Source: 40CM-4-68-19 sp036513415 (GTDB taxonomy: Bacteria; Myxococcota; Myxococcia; Myxococcales; 40CM-4-68-19). Taken from it: a stretch of 64,000 bases of DNA. Shown here in pieces: positions 7,148 to 15,295 of the stretch (position 1 is the stretch's first letter; each line of letters starts with the position of its first letter). A model generated the notes under the pieces. The model made no database searches, was not told where the DNA came from, and worked only from the letters and a program-made list of their open reading frames with translations. The DNA is taken from positions 1 to 64,000 of the forward strand of contig DATBZA010000158.1 in NCBI GenBank assembly GCA_036513415.1, written 5' to 3'. The position numbers were made by a program, and so were the translations under genes.

Positions 7148-8170
7148 TCAGCGCTGCGGAGCGGCTTCTTCTTCCTCGTCGTCCGCTTCCTCGGGCGCCG
7201 GAGGCGCAGGCGCAGGCGCCGCGGTCTTCCCCAGGAAGCGCAGCGGATCCTTCACCGCGTGGGGCACGCTCGTCTCGGGCTCGTACTGCGGCGTCTTCAG
7301 CCCCGGATCCTTGCCCACGCTCGAGGTCACGAGCACGGAATGGAGATCCAGCTCCGCCGCTGGCCCCTCTCCGTTCCCCGCGACCTTGAAGTGGCCTCGC
7401 AGATCGCAGCCGAGCGGCACCGCGGTCTGCGCATCGATGACCAGCGTGCCCGACACGCGAACCGGCTCCTCCTTCTCCCAGAGCTCGAGCCGCCGCGCCG
7501 TGTCCGGATCGACCTTGTTCTCCGGGTACTGCACCGCCGGCAGGTCGCTCTTGTCGACGTCGCCGTCGCGGGCGCCGAAGCCTGTGACCGTGTACCGCGC
7601 CACGCGCCGCCCCTCGCTGGTCGTCTCGCCCGCGCTCCGCAGCTTCAGTCCGTGCGCGAGCCGATCGAAAGTGGCGAGCCCGGACAGCGCCTGCTCGCGG
7701 ATGCGCCCCGGATCGGTGCGATCGGTGCGGCGCTTGTGGAACGAGCCGTAGAGGCTCTTGACGAACACCTCGCCCTTCACCCACAGCAGCTCGAATCCCT
7801 GGTTGTGATCGTTCACCAGGCGCGCCGAGAAGTCACCACCGGGCGCTTGCACGAGCGTGGTCTCCTCCGCCAGCGACACCTCGGACCCGCCGTCGGGCAG
7901 CCCGGGCCCGCGGAACCAGGCGAACTGTACCCGCTGCTGCGCCTTGTGCGGGCCCAGGCGCTGCTCGATCTCCGCTCGGCGCATGTGCAGGACGCGGCGG
8001 GCGAGGGCAGGGTCGTCGGCGAGCCGCGCGGCGTCGATCTTCTCCTTGGCCTGCGGAAGCTCGCCGACCGGCTGCTCGGGCGAGAACATGCGCGCCCGGG
8101 CGGCCTCGTCCTCGCTGCGCTTGCAGGAGGAGGCTAGAAGCAGGACGGCGGCCAGGATGGTGCGGCGCAT
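7148..8170 (-). CDS. predicted lipoprotein of unknown function
   Basis: A 340-residue protein with a lipoprotein signal peptide: MRRTILAAVLLLASSC places the lipobox Cys at residue 16, so it should be lipid-anchored after export. The mature part is strand-rich and hydrophilic (for example VNDHNQGFELLWVKGEVFV, shortened to FELLWVKGEVF) and includes GTLVIDAQTAVPLGCDLRGHF. That pattern is like the LolA/outer-membrane lipoprotein-carrier fold, in which a barrel reads out a processed value, but I cannot assign a family. The C-terminus is Pro/Ala-rich and then acidic (EEADDEEEEAAPQR), suggesting a flexible linker. It follows the spmB gene (stop to start spacing about 30 bases, minus strand order spmB first is not possible, as this gene lies upstream at 8170 only downstream of spmB's stop at 8201). 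Confidence 0.7.
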   Translation of the reverse strand: MRRTILAAVLLLASSCKRSEDEAARARMFSPEQPVGELPQAKEKIDAARLADDPALARRVLHMRRAEIEQRLGPHKAQQRVQFAWFRGPGLPDGGSEVSLAEETTLVQAPGGDFSARLVNDHNQGFELLWVKGEVFVKSLYGSFHKRRTDRTDPGRIREQALSGLATFDRLAHGLKLRSAGETTSEGRRVARYTVTGFGARDGDVDKSDLPAVQYPENKVDPDTARRLELWEKEEPVRVSGTLVIDAQTAVPLGCDLRGHFKVAGNGEGPAAELDLHSVLVTSSVGKDPGLKTPQYEPETSVPHAVKDPLRFLGKTAAPAPAPPAPEEADDEEEEAAPQR

Positions 8171-8200
8171 GGGGCGCGAACCTTAACCGGAAGGATGGAC

Positions 8201-8740
8201 CTATGCCCAGAGCATCCGCGCGATCACGACAGAGGCGGTCAGGCCGGTGAAGTCCGCCAGGAGCCCGGCGGCCAGCGCATGCCGGTACCGCACCACGCCG
8301 ACCGACCCGCAGTAGACCGAGAGCACGTAGAAGGTCGTCTCGGTCGATCCCTGCAGCACGGACCCCAGCCTGCCCGCATAAGAGTCCGGACCGAGGCCCG
8401 GGGTGGCGAAGATGTTGCCCAGCAGCCCGAGGGCGCCGGATCCCGAGAGGGGGCGGACCAGCGCCATCGGCAGCACCTCGGCCGGCAAGCCCAAGGGACC
8501 AGTGATCGGCGCGAGCACCTTGGCCAGCGCGTCCATCGCGCCGGCGCCGCGGAAAGCGCCGACGGCGGCGAGGATCGCCACCAGGAACGGGATGATGCGG
8601 ACGGCGACGTTGAAGCCCTCCTTCGCGCCCTCCACGAACGCCTCGTAGACCTTCACGCCCTTGACCCAGCCATAGAGCGGGATCCCGACCAGCAGCCCGA
8701 TCAGGATCCAGCTCGAGGCGATCTCGACGGCGTGTCTCAT
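8201..8740 (-). CDS. spmB: SpmB-like nucleoside-recognition (Gate) domain membrane protein
   Basis: A 179-residue integral membrane protein of the spore-maturation SpmB family (nucleoside-recognition Gate domain). Hydrophobic helices alternate with conserved loops: AFVEGAKEGFNVAVRIIPFL, then VRPLSGSGALG, then GSTETTFYVLSVYCGSVGV. These loops are family signatures. In endospore formers SpmA and SpmB are needed for spore-core dehydration. Homologues are common in bacteria that make no endospores, where they are probably a transporter or its gate. The ATG at 8740 overlaps the spmA stop by four bases (ATGA), so translation is coupled. Confidence 0.88.
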   Translation of the reverse strand: MRHAVEIASSWILIGLLVGIPLYGWVKGVKVYEAFVEGAKEGFNVAVRIIPFLVAILAAVGAFRGAGAMDALAKVLAPITGPLGLPAEVLPMALVRPLSGSGALGLLGNIFATPGLGPDSYAGRLGSVLQGSTETTFYVLSVYCGSVGVVRYRHALAAGLLADFTGLTASVVIARMLWA

Positions 8741-9324
8741 TTCCACACCCGCTCGAGCAGCTTGGCGGAGACGATGGCGACGGTGAGCGCGCAGAAGGTT
8801 GCCGCCAGCGTCGGCACCAGGATGCCCGCGGGATCCGTCGATCTCGCTGACGCGCGCAGGGCGATCACCGTGGTCGGCACCAGCTGCAGCGAAGCCGTGT
8901 TGATGGCGAGGAACAGCACCTGCGCGTTCGTCGCCGTGCCAGGTGTCGGATTCAGCTTCTCCAGCTCCTCCATCGCCTTGATCCCGAACGGGGTGGCGGC
9001 GTTTCCCAGGCCCATCATGTTGGCGGCGATGTTGAGCAGCATCGCCGAGATCGCCGGGTGGCCGTCGGGGATGCTGGGAAAGAGCGGACGGAAGATGGGG
9101 CGGGCAGCGCGAGCGAGCTTCTCCACCAGCCCCGCTTTCTCGGCGATGCGCATCAGCCCGAGCCAGAGCGCCATCACGCCGATCAGGCCGATGGCGAGCG
9201 TCACTCCCTGGGACGCGCCGTCGAACGCGCCCTGGCCCACGGCCTTGATGTCGCCGCGGACGGCGCCCGCGATCGCCGCCGCCACCAGCAGCAGCACGAA
9301 GACGAGGTTCATGCTCCCATTCAA
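8737..9324 (-). CDS. spmA: SpmA-like nucleoside-recognition (Gate) domain membrane protein
   Basis: A 195-residue membrane protein of the SpmA family. MALWLGLMRIAEKAGLVE is followed by the conserved LLNIAANMMGLGNAATPFG at about residues 96-114 and by NTASLQLVPTTVIALRA. These are the matching Gate-domain signatures for the SpmB partner, with which it is expected to act in the inner membrane. An internal ATG at 9312 is a possible start and drops only four residues. The gene is divergent from the outer-membrane protein gene at 9425, about 100 bases away. Confidence 0.88.
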   Translation of the reverse strand: MNGSMNLVFVLLLVAAAIAGAVRGDIKAVGQGAFDGASQGVTLAIGLIGVMALWLGLMRIAEKAGLVEKLARAARPIFRPLFPSIPDGHPAISAMLLNIAANMMGLGNAATPFGIKAMEELEKLNPTPGTATNAQVLFLAINTASLQLVPTTVIALRASARSTDPAGILVPTLAATFCALTVAIVSAKLLERVWK

Positions 9325-9359
9325 CGCGCGGCCGCGGCGTTTGCAAAGGTTTCATCTTC

Positions 9360-9389
9360 TTGACCCCGCGGCGCGGCGCATGCTACTCG
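9360..9389 (+). promoter_or_regulatory. possible promoter for the 9425 outer-membrane/dap group
   Basis: TTGACC at 9360-9365 is followed after 18 bases by TACTCG at 9384-9389, in the 100-base divergent gap before the gene at 9425. The -35 is good and the -10 is weak. If real, transcription would begin near 9396, leaving a leader of about 30 bases. Confidence 0.3.
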
Positions 9390-9424
9390 CCCGCGTCCCT
9401 CGCGCTTTTCCCGGAGTGGAACGG

Positions 9425-11425
9425 ATGCTTCGCTCGCTGTGCCTTGCCGCCTTGCTCAGCCTCGCCGCAGGCAGCGCCCTCGCCCAGACCGCGCCCGCCA
9501 AGAAGACGCAGACGAAGAAGAAGCCGCCCCCGCAGCCGGCGGCGCCGCCGACCTCGACCAAGATTGGCGAGCAGGGAACGATAGCCGCTCCCGCGCAGGC
9601 GGACACGCCGGCGGCAGGAAGCTCCACTTCTCCCTCGCCGCCCGCGGCGGCATCAGGGCCTACCCAGGCTCCCCGCGCGCTCGATCAGGACGAATTCCGG
9701 CGGCAGGTGATGGAAGAAGTCCGCCGCGAGCTGCAGAAGATGAAGGACGAGGTGAAGCAGGAGACCGCTTGGGTCGAGCAGGACTCGCAGGCGCGCGTGC
9801 AGGACAGCGAGGCGGTCGATTCGCTCAAGCAGCGCGTGAACCTGTTCCAGCCGCACGGGTACGTGCGCATGCGCCCCGAGTTCTTCTACAACATGCGCCT
9901 CTCGCGGGGCGCCGATCCGGCCGGCTTCCAGCTCTTCCCGGGCCCCTTCATCGGGACGGGCGACAACAAGAGCCAGTCGGACGTGAACTTCCGCTTTCGC
10001 TTCGAGCCGACGCTCGCGGTCAGCGAGGACCTGTCCATCTACTTCCAGGCCGACATCCTCGACAACATCCTGCTCGGGAGCAGCCCGGCCACGGACGCGT
10101 ACCTGGACCCCTTCACCCCCATCTCGCTGCTGGCGGCGCGGCGTGGCGCCGGCACGGTCGACGTGAAGCGCGTCTGGGCGAAGGTGAACACGCAGCTGGG
10201 CGAGCTGGTGTTCGGGCGCATGGGCTACCACTGGGGGCTCGGCGTCCTGCACAACGACGGCAACTGCCTCGACTGCGACTTCGGCGACACCTACGACCGC
10301 ATCGCCTTCTCTCCGCGCGAGATCAAGGGGCATCGCTTCTCGCTGATGTTCGACCTCATCGCGAAGGGCGCGTTCACGACCGGCGAGAAGGGTGAGCTGG
10401 GCCGGAGCGTCGACCTCGACACGCTCGACGACGGTTACCGGCTGGGGTTGGAGATCACCCACGTCGATACGCCGGAGGAGATCAAGCGCAAGCTCGACTC
10501 CAACCAGTGGGTGATCAACTACGGGGTGGTCGGGGACTACCGCACGCAACCCTGGGATACGGTGGTGCCCCTCAACACCGGCGGCTCGCTCCGCTCGCAG
10601 GTGGTCCAGCGGCAGGGGAAGTTCTACCAGCCCGACGGCTTCCTTTCGCTGAAGCGGAAGAAGTGGCGGCTCGATCTCGAGGTGGCGTTCAACATCGGCA
10701 GCGTGGGCACGCACCAGCAGACCGAGTTCGATCCCACGACCGTCACGGCGGAGGTGGCCAGCCTGCTCACCAAGCCGGTCAATTTCTTCCAGGTCGGCGG
10801 CGCGCTGCAGACCGACGTCGCGCTGCTGTCGGCCGATGCGCTCCTCTTCGGCCTCGAGTTCGGGGCGGCGTCGGGCGACAAGGGCGCTTACGGCTTCGGG
10901 GCGCGCCCCTGGCGCAACGGTTCTGGCGCGGCCCAGCCGGTCGCTCCAGGGCAGCAGCCCTGGAACACTGCCGGGCGCGGCGACATCGACGGCGGCCATC
11001 TGGACTTCTCTTCGCCGAACGGCGGTCATGGCCGCATCAACAACTTCATGTTCAACCGCTCCTTCAACGTGGACATGATCCTGTTCCGCAACCTGGTCAC
11101 CTCCGTGACCAGCGCCTGGTACCTGAAGCCGTCGATCCGGTACCGCCCGACCGGTCGCAAGACGGGGGGCGGCGACGACACCGGATTCGAGATCCTGTTC
11201 GCGGCGATCTACTCGCAGGCGTGGTACCCGGAGAACACGCCGGGCCTGGCCAAGGCGCTGGGGCTCGAGTTCAACGCCGGGATCACCTACGACACCTCCG
11301 ACCGGCTCCACGCCGGGCTGGCCTATGGGCTGCTGGTGCCGTTCGACGGGCTCCGGAACACGCTGCCTTCGCTCAGCCCGAGCGTGGCGCACGCCCTGCG
11401 CATGATCCTCGCCATCCCTTTCTAG
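9425..11425 (+). CDS. outer-membrane protein, TIGR04551-like
   Basis: A 666-residue exported protein. The signal peptide is MLRSLCLAALLSLAAGSALA, with cleavage likely after ALA at about residue 21. Next come a Pro/Ala/Lys-rich linker (to about 85) and a coiled coil (DEFRRQVMEEVRRELQKMKDE, shortened to RRQVMEEVRREL). The rest is a long strand-rich region with alternating aromatic and polar residues typical of a transmembrane beta-barrel (from VNLFQPHGYVRMRPEFFY to the C-terminal MILAIPF ending in Phe). The layout and the phrase RMGYHWGLGVLHNDGNCLDCDFGDTYDR (shortened: GYHWGLGVLHNDGN) fit the myxobacterial TIGR04551 family, of unknown function. The lptM-like gene begins three bases after its stop. 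Confidence 0.75.
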   Translation: MLRSLCLAALLSLAAGSALAQTAPAKKTQTKKKPPPQPAAPPTSTKIGEQGTIAAPAQADTPAAGSSTSPSPPAAASGPTQAPRALDQDEFRRQVMEEVRRELQKMKDEVKQETAWVEQDSQARVQDSEAVDSLKQRVNLFQPHGYVRMRPEFFYNMRLSRGADPAGFQLFPGPFIGTGDNKSQSDVNFRFRFEPTLAVSEDLSIYFQADILDNILLGSSPATDAYLDPFTPISLLAARRGAGTVDVKRVWAKVNTQLGELVFGRMGYHWGLGVLHNDGNCLDCDFGDTYDRIAFSPREIKGHRFSLMFDLIAKGAFTTGEKGELGRSVDLDTLDDGYRLGLEITHVDTPEEIKRKLDSNQWVINYGVVGDYRTQPWDTVVPLNTGGSLRSQVVQRQGKFYQPDGFLSLKRKKWRLDLEVAFNIGSVGTHQQTEFDPTTVTAEVASLLTKPVNFFQVGGALQTDVALLSADALLFGLEFGAASGDKGAYGFGARPWRNGSGAAQPVAPGQQPWNTAGRGDIDGGHLDFSSPNGGHGRINNFMFNRSFNVDMILFRNLVTSVTSAWYLKPSIRYRPTGRKTGGGDDTGFEILFAAIYSQAWYPENTPGLAKALGLEFNAGITYDTSDRLHAGLAYGLLVPFDGLRNTLPSLSPSVAHALRMILAIPF

Positions 11426-11428
11426 ACG

Positions 11429-11560
11429 ATGAAGCGCTTGTTCCGGGCGCTGATCGTTCTCGCCACCTCGACGCTGGTCGTCTGCGGCGTGAAGGGGCCG
11501 CCGCGGCCGCCCCCTTCGGACGCTCCGGACGCGGGTCCGGCGGACGGGGGGGCGAGATGA
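11429..11560 (+). CDS. lptM: LptM-like small lipoprotein (YifL type)
   Basis: A 43-residue lipoprotein. A Lys/Arg start (MKRLFRA) leads into a hydrophobic stretch ending in the lipobox LVVC (Cys at residue 22). The mature part begins CGVKGPPRPPPSDAPD and is Pro/Asp-rich. E. coli LptM (YifL) has CGLKGPLYFPP after its lipobox, a close match. LptM homologues sit just upstream of lysA or dapF in many Proteobacteria, exactly as here. LptM helps the LPS translocon LptDE mature its disulfides at the outer membrane. Only one Cys is present. Its TGA overlaps the lysA ATG (ATGA, four bases). Function is inferred from motif and position. Confidence 0.8.
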   Translation: MKRLFRALIVLATSTLVVCGVKGPPRPPPSDAPDAGPADGGAR

Positions 11561-12804
11561 ACCACTTCCAGCGGCGCCGGGGCGAGCTGTACTGCGAGGA
11601 GGTGCCGCTGTCGGAGTTGGCCGCGGAAGTGGGGACCCCGGCCTACGTGTACTCGACGGCGACGTTGCTCCGGCACGCGCGGGTGTTCCGGTCCGCGCTT
11701 CGCGGTCTCGACGTCCTCGCCTGCTTCGCGGTGAAGGCCGCTCCGAATCTCGCCCTGCTCTCCCTGTTCGCGCGGGAGGGCTACGGCTTCGACATCGTCT
11801 CGGGCGGGGAGCTCTTCCGGGCCCTGCAAGCCGGCGGAGACCCCTGCAAGATCGTCTTTTCCGGGGTGGGCAAGCGGCAGGACGAGATGGAGGCGGCGCT
11901 CGACGCGGGCATCTTCCAGTTCAACTGCGAGAGCGAGGAGGAGCTGCGGCAGCTCTCGGAAGTCGCCGCGCGGCGCAAGCTCGTCGCGCCCGTTGCGCTC
12001 CGGGTGAACCCCGACGTGGACGCGCGCACCCACCCTCACGTGGCCACCGCGCTGTCGTCCAGCAAGTTCGGCGTCCCCAGCGCCCGCGCGCGGAAGGCGT
12101 ACCGGCTCGCCGCGTCGCTGCCGGGGATCCAGGTGGTCGGCGTGGCCTGCCACATCGGCTCGCAGATCGCGTCGGTGAGGCCGTTCGTGGAGGCCGCCAC
12201 GAAAATGCGCGGACTGGTGCAACAGCTCCGATCCGACGGGCACGACATCCTCCGCCTGGACATGGGGGGCGGCCTGGGGGTGCCCTACGGCGACGGCCCG
12301 GAGCCCGCCTCCCCCCGCCAGTACGGGGAGGCCCTGGTGCGCGCCCTCCGTGGCCTGGATGTCAAGGTACTGGTGGAGCCCGGGCGCCTGCTGGTGGCCA
12401 ACGCGGGAGTGCTGCTCTCGCGGGTGCTGCTGCGCAAGCAGGGCCAGGGGGCGCGCAGGTTCGTGGTGATCGATGCCGGGATGAACGATCTCCTCCGGCC
12501 GGCCCTGTACCAGGCGCATCACCACCTCGAGCCGGTCGCCCGACCCCGCAAGGGCGCCGAGGTGGTGGACGTGGTCGGACCGGTCTGCGAGAGCGCCGAC
12601 GTGCTCGCGAAGCGCCGCCGCCTTCCGCCGCTCGCCGGCGGCGACTTGATCGTCCTGCGCACCGCAGGCGCCTACGGGATGGCGATGGCCTCGCAGTACA
12701 ATGCCCGCCCGCGCCCGCCCGAAGTCCTGGTGGACGGGCGATCCTGGCGGATCATCCGGGCGCGGGAGGGTTATAAAGACCTCATCCGCGGCGAGTCGCC
12801 GTGA
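11557..12804 (+). CDS. lysA: diaminopimelate decarboxylase
   Basis: A 415-residue PLP enzyme that decarboxylates meso-diaminopimelate to L-lysine. Seen: PLP Lys60 in CFAVKAAPN, the glycine-rich phosphate site in LDMGGGLGVPYGDG, VEPGRLLVANAG, and the active-site CESADVLAKRR near residue 345. The N-terminus is the TIM barrel and the C-terminus the beta domain, with family-typical length. It is translationally coupled to the lptM-like gene and followed by dapA after ten bases. It is the last step of the pathway whose other genes follow. Confidence 0.95.
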   Translation: MNHFQRRRGELYCEEVPLSELAAEVGTPAYVYSTATLLRHARVFRSALRGLDVLACFAVKAAPNLALLSLFAREGYGFDIVSGGELFRALQAGGDPCKIVFSGVGKRQDEMEAALDAGIFQFNCESEEELRQLSEVAARRKLVAPVALRVNPDVDARTHPHVATALSSSKFGVPSARARKAYRLAASLPGIQVVGVACHIGSQIASVRPFVEAATKMRGLVQQLRSDGHDILRLDMGGGLGVPYGDGPEPASPRQYGEALVRALRGLDVKVLVEPGRLLVANAGVLLSRVLLRKQGQGARRFVVIDAGMNDLLRPALYQAHHHLEPVARPRKGAEVVDVVGPVCESADVLAKRRRLPPLAGGDLIVLRTAGAYGMAMASQYNARPRPPEVLVDGRSWRIIRAREGYKDLIRGESP

Positions 12805-12814
12805 GGAGCAAGCC

Positions 12815-13699
12815 ATGAGCAGGCCGCGCGGTTCCATGGTTGCCCTGGTCACGCCGTTCCGCGACGGCGCGGTGGACGAGACCGCGCTGCGCGCGCTGGC
12901 GCGCTGGCAGATCGAGAAGGGCACGGACGCGCTGGTGCCCTGCGGCACCACCGGCGAGGGCGCGACGCTCTCCAACCGCGAGCACGACCTGGTGATCCGC
13001 TGCTGCGTCGAAGAGGCGCGCGGGCGGGTGCCGGTGATCGCCGGCTGCGGCAGCAACGACACGCGGAAGACGATCGAGAACGTCCAGCGCGCTCGGGAAG
13101 CCGGGGCGGATTCCGCGCTGGTGGTGACGCCCTATTACAACAAGCCCACGCCCGAAGGCCTCTTCCGCCATTTCGAGGCCGTGGCCCGGCAGGGCGGCCT
13201 TCCCGTCGTCCTCTACAACGTGCCGAGCCGGACTTCGGTGGACATGCTGGCCGACACCGTGGCCCGCTGCGCGAAGGTCCCGGGAATCATCGGGATCAAG
13301 GAAGCGAGCGGCAACGTCGTCCGGGTCGCGGAGATCCAGGCGGCGGGGGTGCCGGACGACTTCTCCATCGTCGCCGGCGACGACATGTTCACGCTTCCCA
13401 CGCTGGCCATGGGCGGGCACGGCGTGATCAGCGTGGTGGCCAATGTCGCGCCTGCGGAGATGGCGGGGCTCTGCGACGCCTTCTTCGCCGGGGACCTGGG
13501 CAAGGCGCAGCGGGCGCAGACCAGGTTCGCCAACCTGGTCAAGGCGTTGTTCTGGGAGACCAACCCCCTCCCCGTGAAGCACGCGCTCGGGCGGATGGGC
13601 AGGATCACGCCCGAGCTTCGCCTCCCGCTCGTGCCCATCTCCGAGGCCGGGGCAGCCAGGGTGGACGCGGCGCTGCGCGCGTTCGGCGGGCTGCTGTGA
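12815..13699 (+). CDS. dapA: 4-hydroxy-tetrahydrodipicolinate synthase
   Basis: A 294-residue TIM-barrel aldolase that condenses pyruvate with aspartate semialdehyde, the first committed step to diaminopimelate. Schiff-base Lys162 is in GIIGIKEASGN, the catalytic Tyr134 is in VVLYNVPSRT, and the substrate-binding CGTTGEG is at 43-49, with TPYYNKPTPEG at about 105. GAGGAG lies in the lysA stop region, about seven bases before the ATG. Residues at the lysine-feedback site cannot be judged with confidence. It is coupled to dapB by a four-base GTGA overlap. Confidence 0.95.
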   Translation: MSRPRGSMVALVTPFRDGAVDETALRALARWQIEKGTDALVPCGTTGEGATLSNREHDLVIRCCVEEARGRVPVIAGCGSNDTRKTIENVQRAREAGADSALVVTPYYNKPTPEGLFRHFEAVARQGGLPVVLYNVPSRTSVDMLADTVARCAKVPGIIGIKEASGNVVRVAEIQAAGVPDDFSIVAGDDMFTLPTLAMGGHGVISVVANVAPAEMAGLCDAFFAGDLGKAQRAQTRFANLVKALFWETNPLPVKHALGRMGRITPELRLPLVPISEAGAARVDAALRAFGGLL

Positions 13700-14481
13700 T
13701 CCGCGCCGTGGTCGCGGGCGCCGCCGGCAGGATGGGCTCGCAGATCCTGGCCGCGCTGCGCGAGGAGAAGGACTTCGCGGTGACCGGCGCATTCGAGCGC
13801 GCGGAGAACGAGAAGATCGGCAGCGATGCTTCGGGCGTCGAGATCTCCTCCGGGATCGAGCCCGCGCTGGAGAAGGGCGCGGACGTGGTGATCGACTTCA
13901 CCACCCCCCTGGCGTCCCTGCACCACGCGGCCGTTTGCGCGGACCGGGGAGTGGCGCTGGTGATCGGCACCACCGGATTCGCCGAGGAGCAGAAGGGCGG
14001 CCTGCGCGCGGCGTCGCGGCGCGTCCCGCTCTTGCTGGCGCCGAACATGAGCGTCGGCGTGAACGTGCTCTTCCGGCTGGTCGCGGACGCCGCCCGCGCG
14101 CTGGGCCCGGCCTACGAGGTCGAGATCGTGGAGCTGCACCACCGCATGAAGCGCGACGCGCCCAGCGGGACGGCGCTGCGCCTTGCCGAGGTCGCCGCCG
14201 GCGCCCTGGGCCTGCCTCAAAACGACGCCTTCGTCTACGAGCGGCATGGCGAGGTGGGCGCGCGCAAGAGCGGCACCATCGGCCTCTCGACACTGCGCGG
14301 CGGCGACGTGGTGGGCGAGCACACCGTGCACTTCCTGGCGGACGGCGAGCGACTGGAATTGACCCACCGCGCCACCAGCCGCGAGAACTTCGCTCGTGGG
14401 GCAGTGAGGGCCGCCCGCTGGCTCGCGGGCAGGAAGCCGGGGTTCTACGACATGCAGGACGTCCTCGGGTTGCGGACATGA
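13696..14481 (+). CDS. dapB: 4-hydroxy-tetrahydrodipicolinate reductase
   Basis: A 261-residue NAD(P)H-dependent reductase giving tetrahydrodipicolinate. The Rossmann motif is VAGAAGRMGSQI (residues 7-18). The catalytic motif ELHHRMKRDAPSGTA is at 146-160, with proton donor His and Lys152. GTTGF and LAPNMSVGVNVL are further family marks. The start is GTG, overlapping dapA by four bases. The stop overlaps the next start as ATGA. It feeds DapD (17919) with substrate. Confidence 0.95.
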   Translation: MIRAVVAGAAGRMGSQILAALREEKDFAVTGAFERAENEKIGSDASGVEISSGIEPALEKGADVVIDFTTPLASLHHAAVCADRGVALVIGTTGFAEEQKGGLRAASRRVPLLLAPNMSVGVNVLFRLVADAARALGPAYEVEIVELHHRMKRDAPSGTALRLAEVAAGALGLPQNDAFVYERHGEVGARKSGTIGLSTLRGGDVVGEHTVHFLADGERLELTHRATSRENFARGAVRAARWLAGRKPGFYDMQDVLGLRT

Positions 14482-15254
14482 TCCAGATCGCGCGCTATCT
14501 GGGGCAGGATGGGGAGATTCTCGAGGGCGTGGTGCAGGGCGACGAGATCGAGGAGATCTCCGGCCTCGACACCATGCTCCACGGGGGCCGGCGGCTCGGA
14601 GTCCGCCGCAAGCTCGCCGAGGTGCAGCTCCTGCCTTGGGGCCTCGCCCGCAAGATCGTGGGCGTGGGGAAGAACTACGTGGACCACGCCAAGGAGCTGG
14701 CCAGCGAGGTCCCGAAGGAGCCGCTGCTCCTGATCAAGCCGACCAGCGCGTTGATCGGGCACGGGCAGCCCATCGTGCTTCCGCCGCAGTCGGTCTCGCG
14801 CGAGGTCCACCACGAGTCCGAGCTGGCCGTGATCATCGGCAAGCGCCTCAAGCGCGCCTCCGAAGCGGAGTGCTCCCGGGCCGTGGCGGGCGTGACCTGC
14901 CTCAACGACGTGACGGCCCGCGACATCCAGCGCGCGGAAGGGCAATGGACGCGGGCGAAGGGGTTCGACACCTTCTGCCCGGTCGGGCCCTGGGTCACCG
15001 CCGGCCTGGACTGGTCGAACCTGCGCGTGCAATGCCGCGTGAATGGCGTGGTGAAGCAGGACGGGCGCACCAAGGACCAGGTGTTCCCGGTACCGCGCCT
15101 GCTGGCGTTCATCTCCGCCGGCATGACCCTCGAGCCCGGAGACGTGGTCACCACCGGGACGCCCGCCGGCGTCGGGCCCATCCGGGCGGGCGACGTCGTC
15201 GAAGTCGAAGTGGAAGGCGTGGGTGTGTTGCGCAACGAGGTCCGCGCCGAGTGA
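14478..15254 (+). CDS. fumarylacetoacetate hydrolase (FAH) family protein
   Basis: A 258-residue FAH-family enzyme. VGVGKNYVDHAKE (about 62-74), the metal ligands Glu113 and Glu115 in VHHESELAVIIG, and Asp144 in LNDVTARD are visible, followed by KGFDTFCPVGPW and VTTGTPAGVGP. These enzymes act as 2-hydroxyhepta-2,4-diene-dioate isomerases, acylpyruvases or oxaloacetate decarboxylases on 2-oxo acids with Mg2+ or Mn2+. The substrate here is unknown. It is coupled to dapB by ATGA, and dapC follows after about 40 bases. In the dap context it could remove a reactive oxo acid, which is only a guess. Confidence 0.9.
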   Translation: MIQIARYLGQDGEILEGVVQGDEIEEISGLDTMLHGGRRLGVRRKLAEVQLLPWGLARKIVGVGKNYVDHAKELASEVPKEPLLLIKPTSALIGHGQPIVLPPQSVSREVHHESELAVIIGKRLKRASEAECSRAVAGVTCLNDVTARDIQRAEGQWTRAKGFDTFCPVGPWVTAGLDWSNLRVQCRVNGVVKQDGRTKDQVFPVPRLLAFISAGMTLEPGDVVTTGTPAGVGPIRAGDVVEVEVEGVGVLRNEVRAE

Positions 15255-15295
15255 AGCCAAGCGCCTCCGCCGCCAGGCTCGGTCCGGGGTCCTGA

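Noticed and set aside
9653..11392. long antisense open frame opposite the outer-membrane protein
   Set aside because: Very high GC opens all frames; composition (Val/Arg/Glu-rich, no family) and lack of a start signal mark it as a shadow of the real gene.
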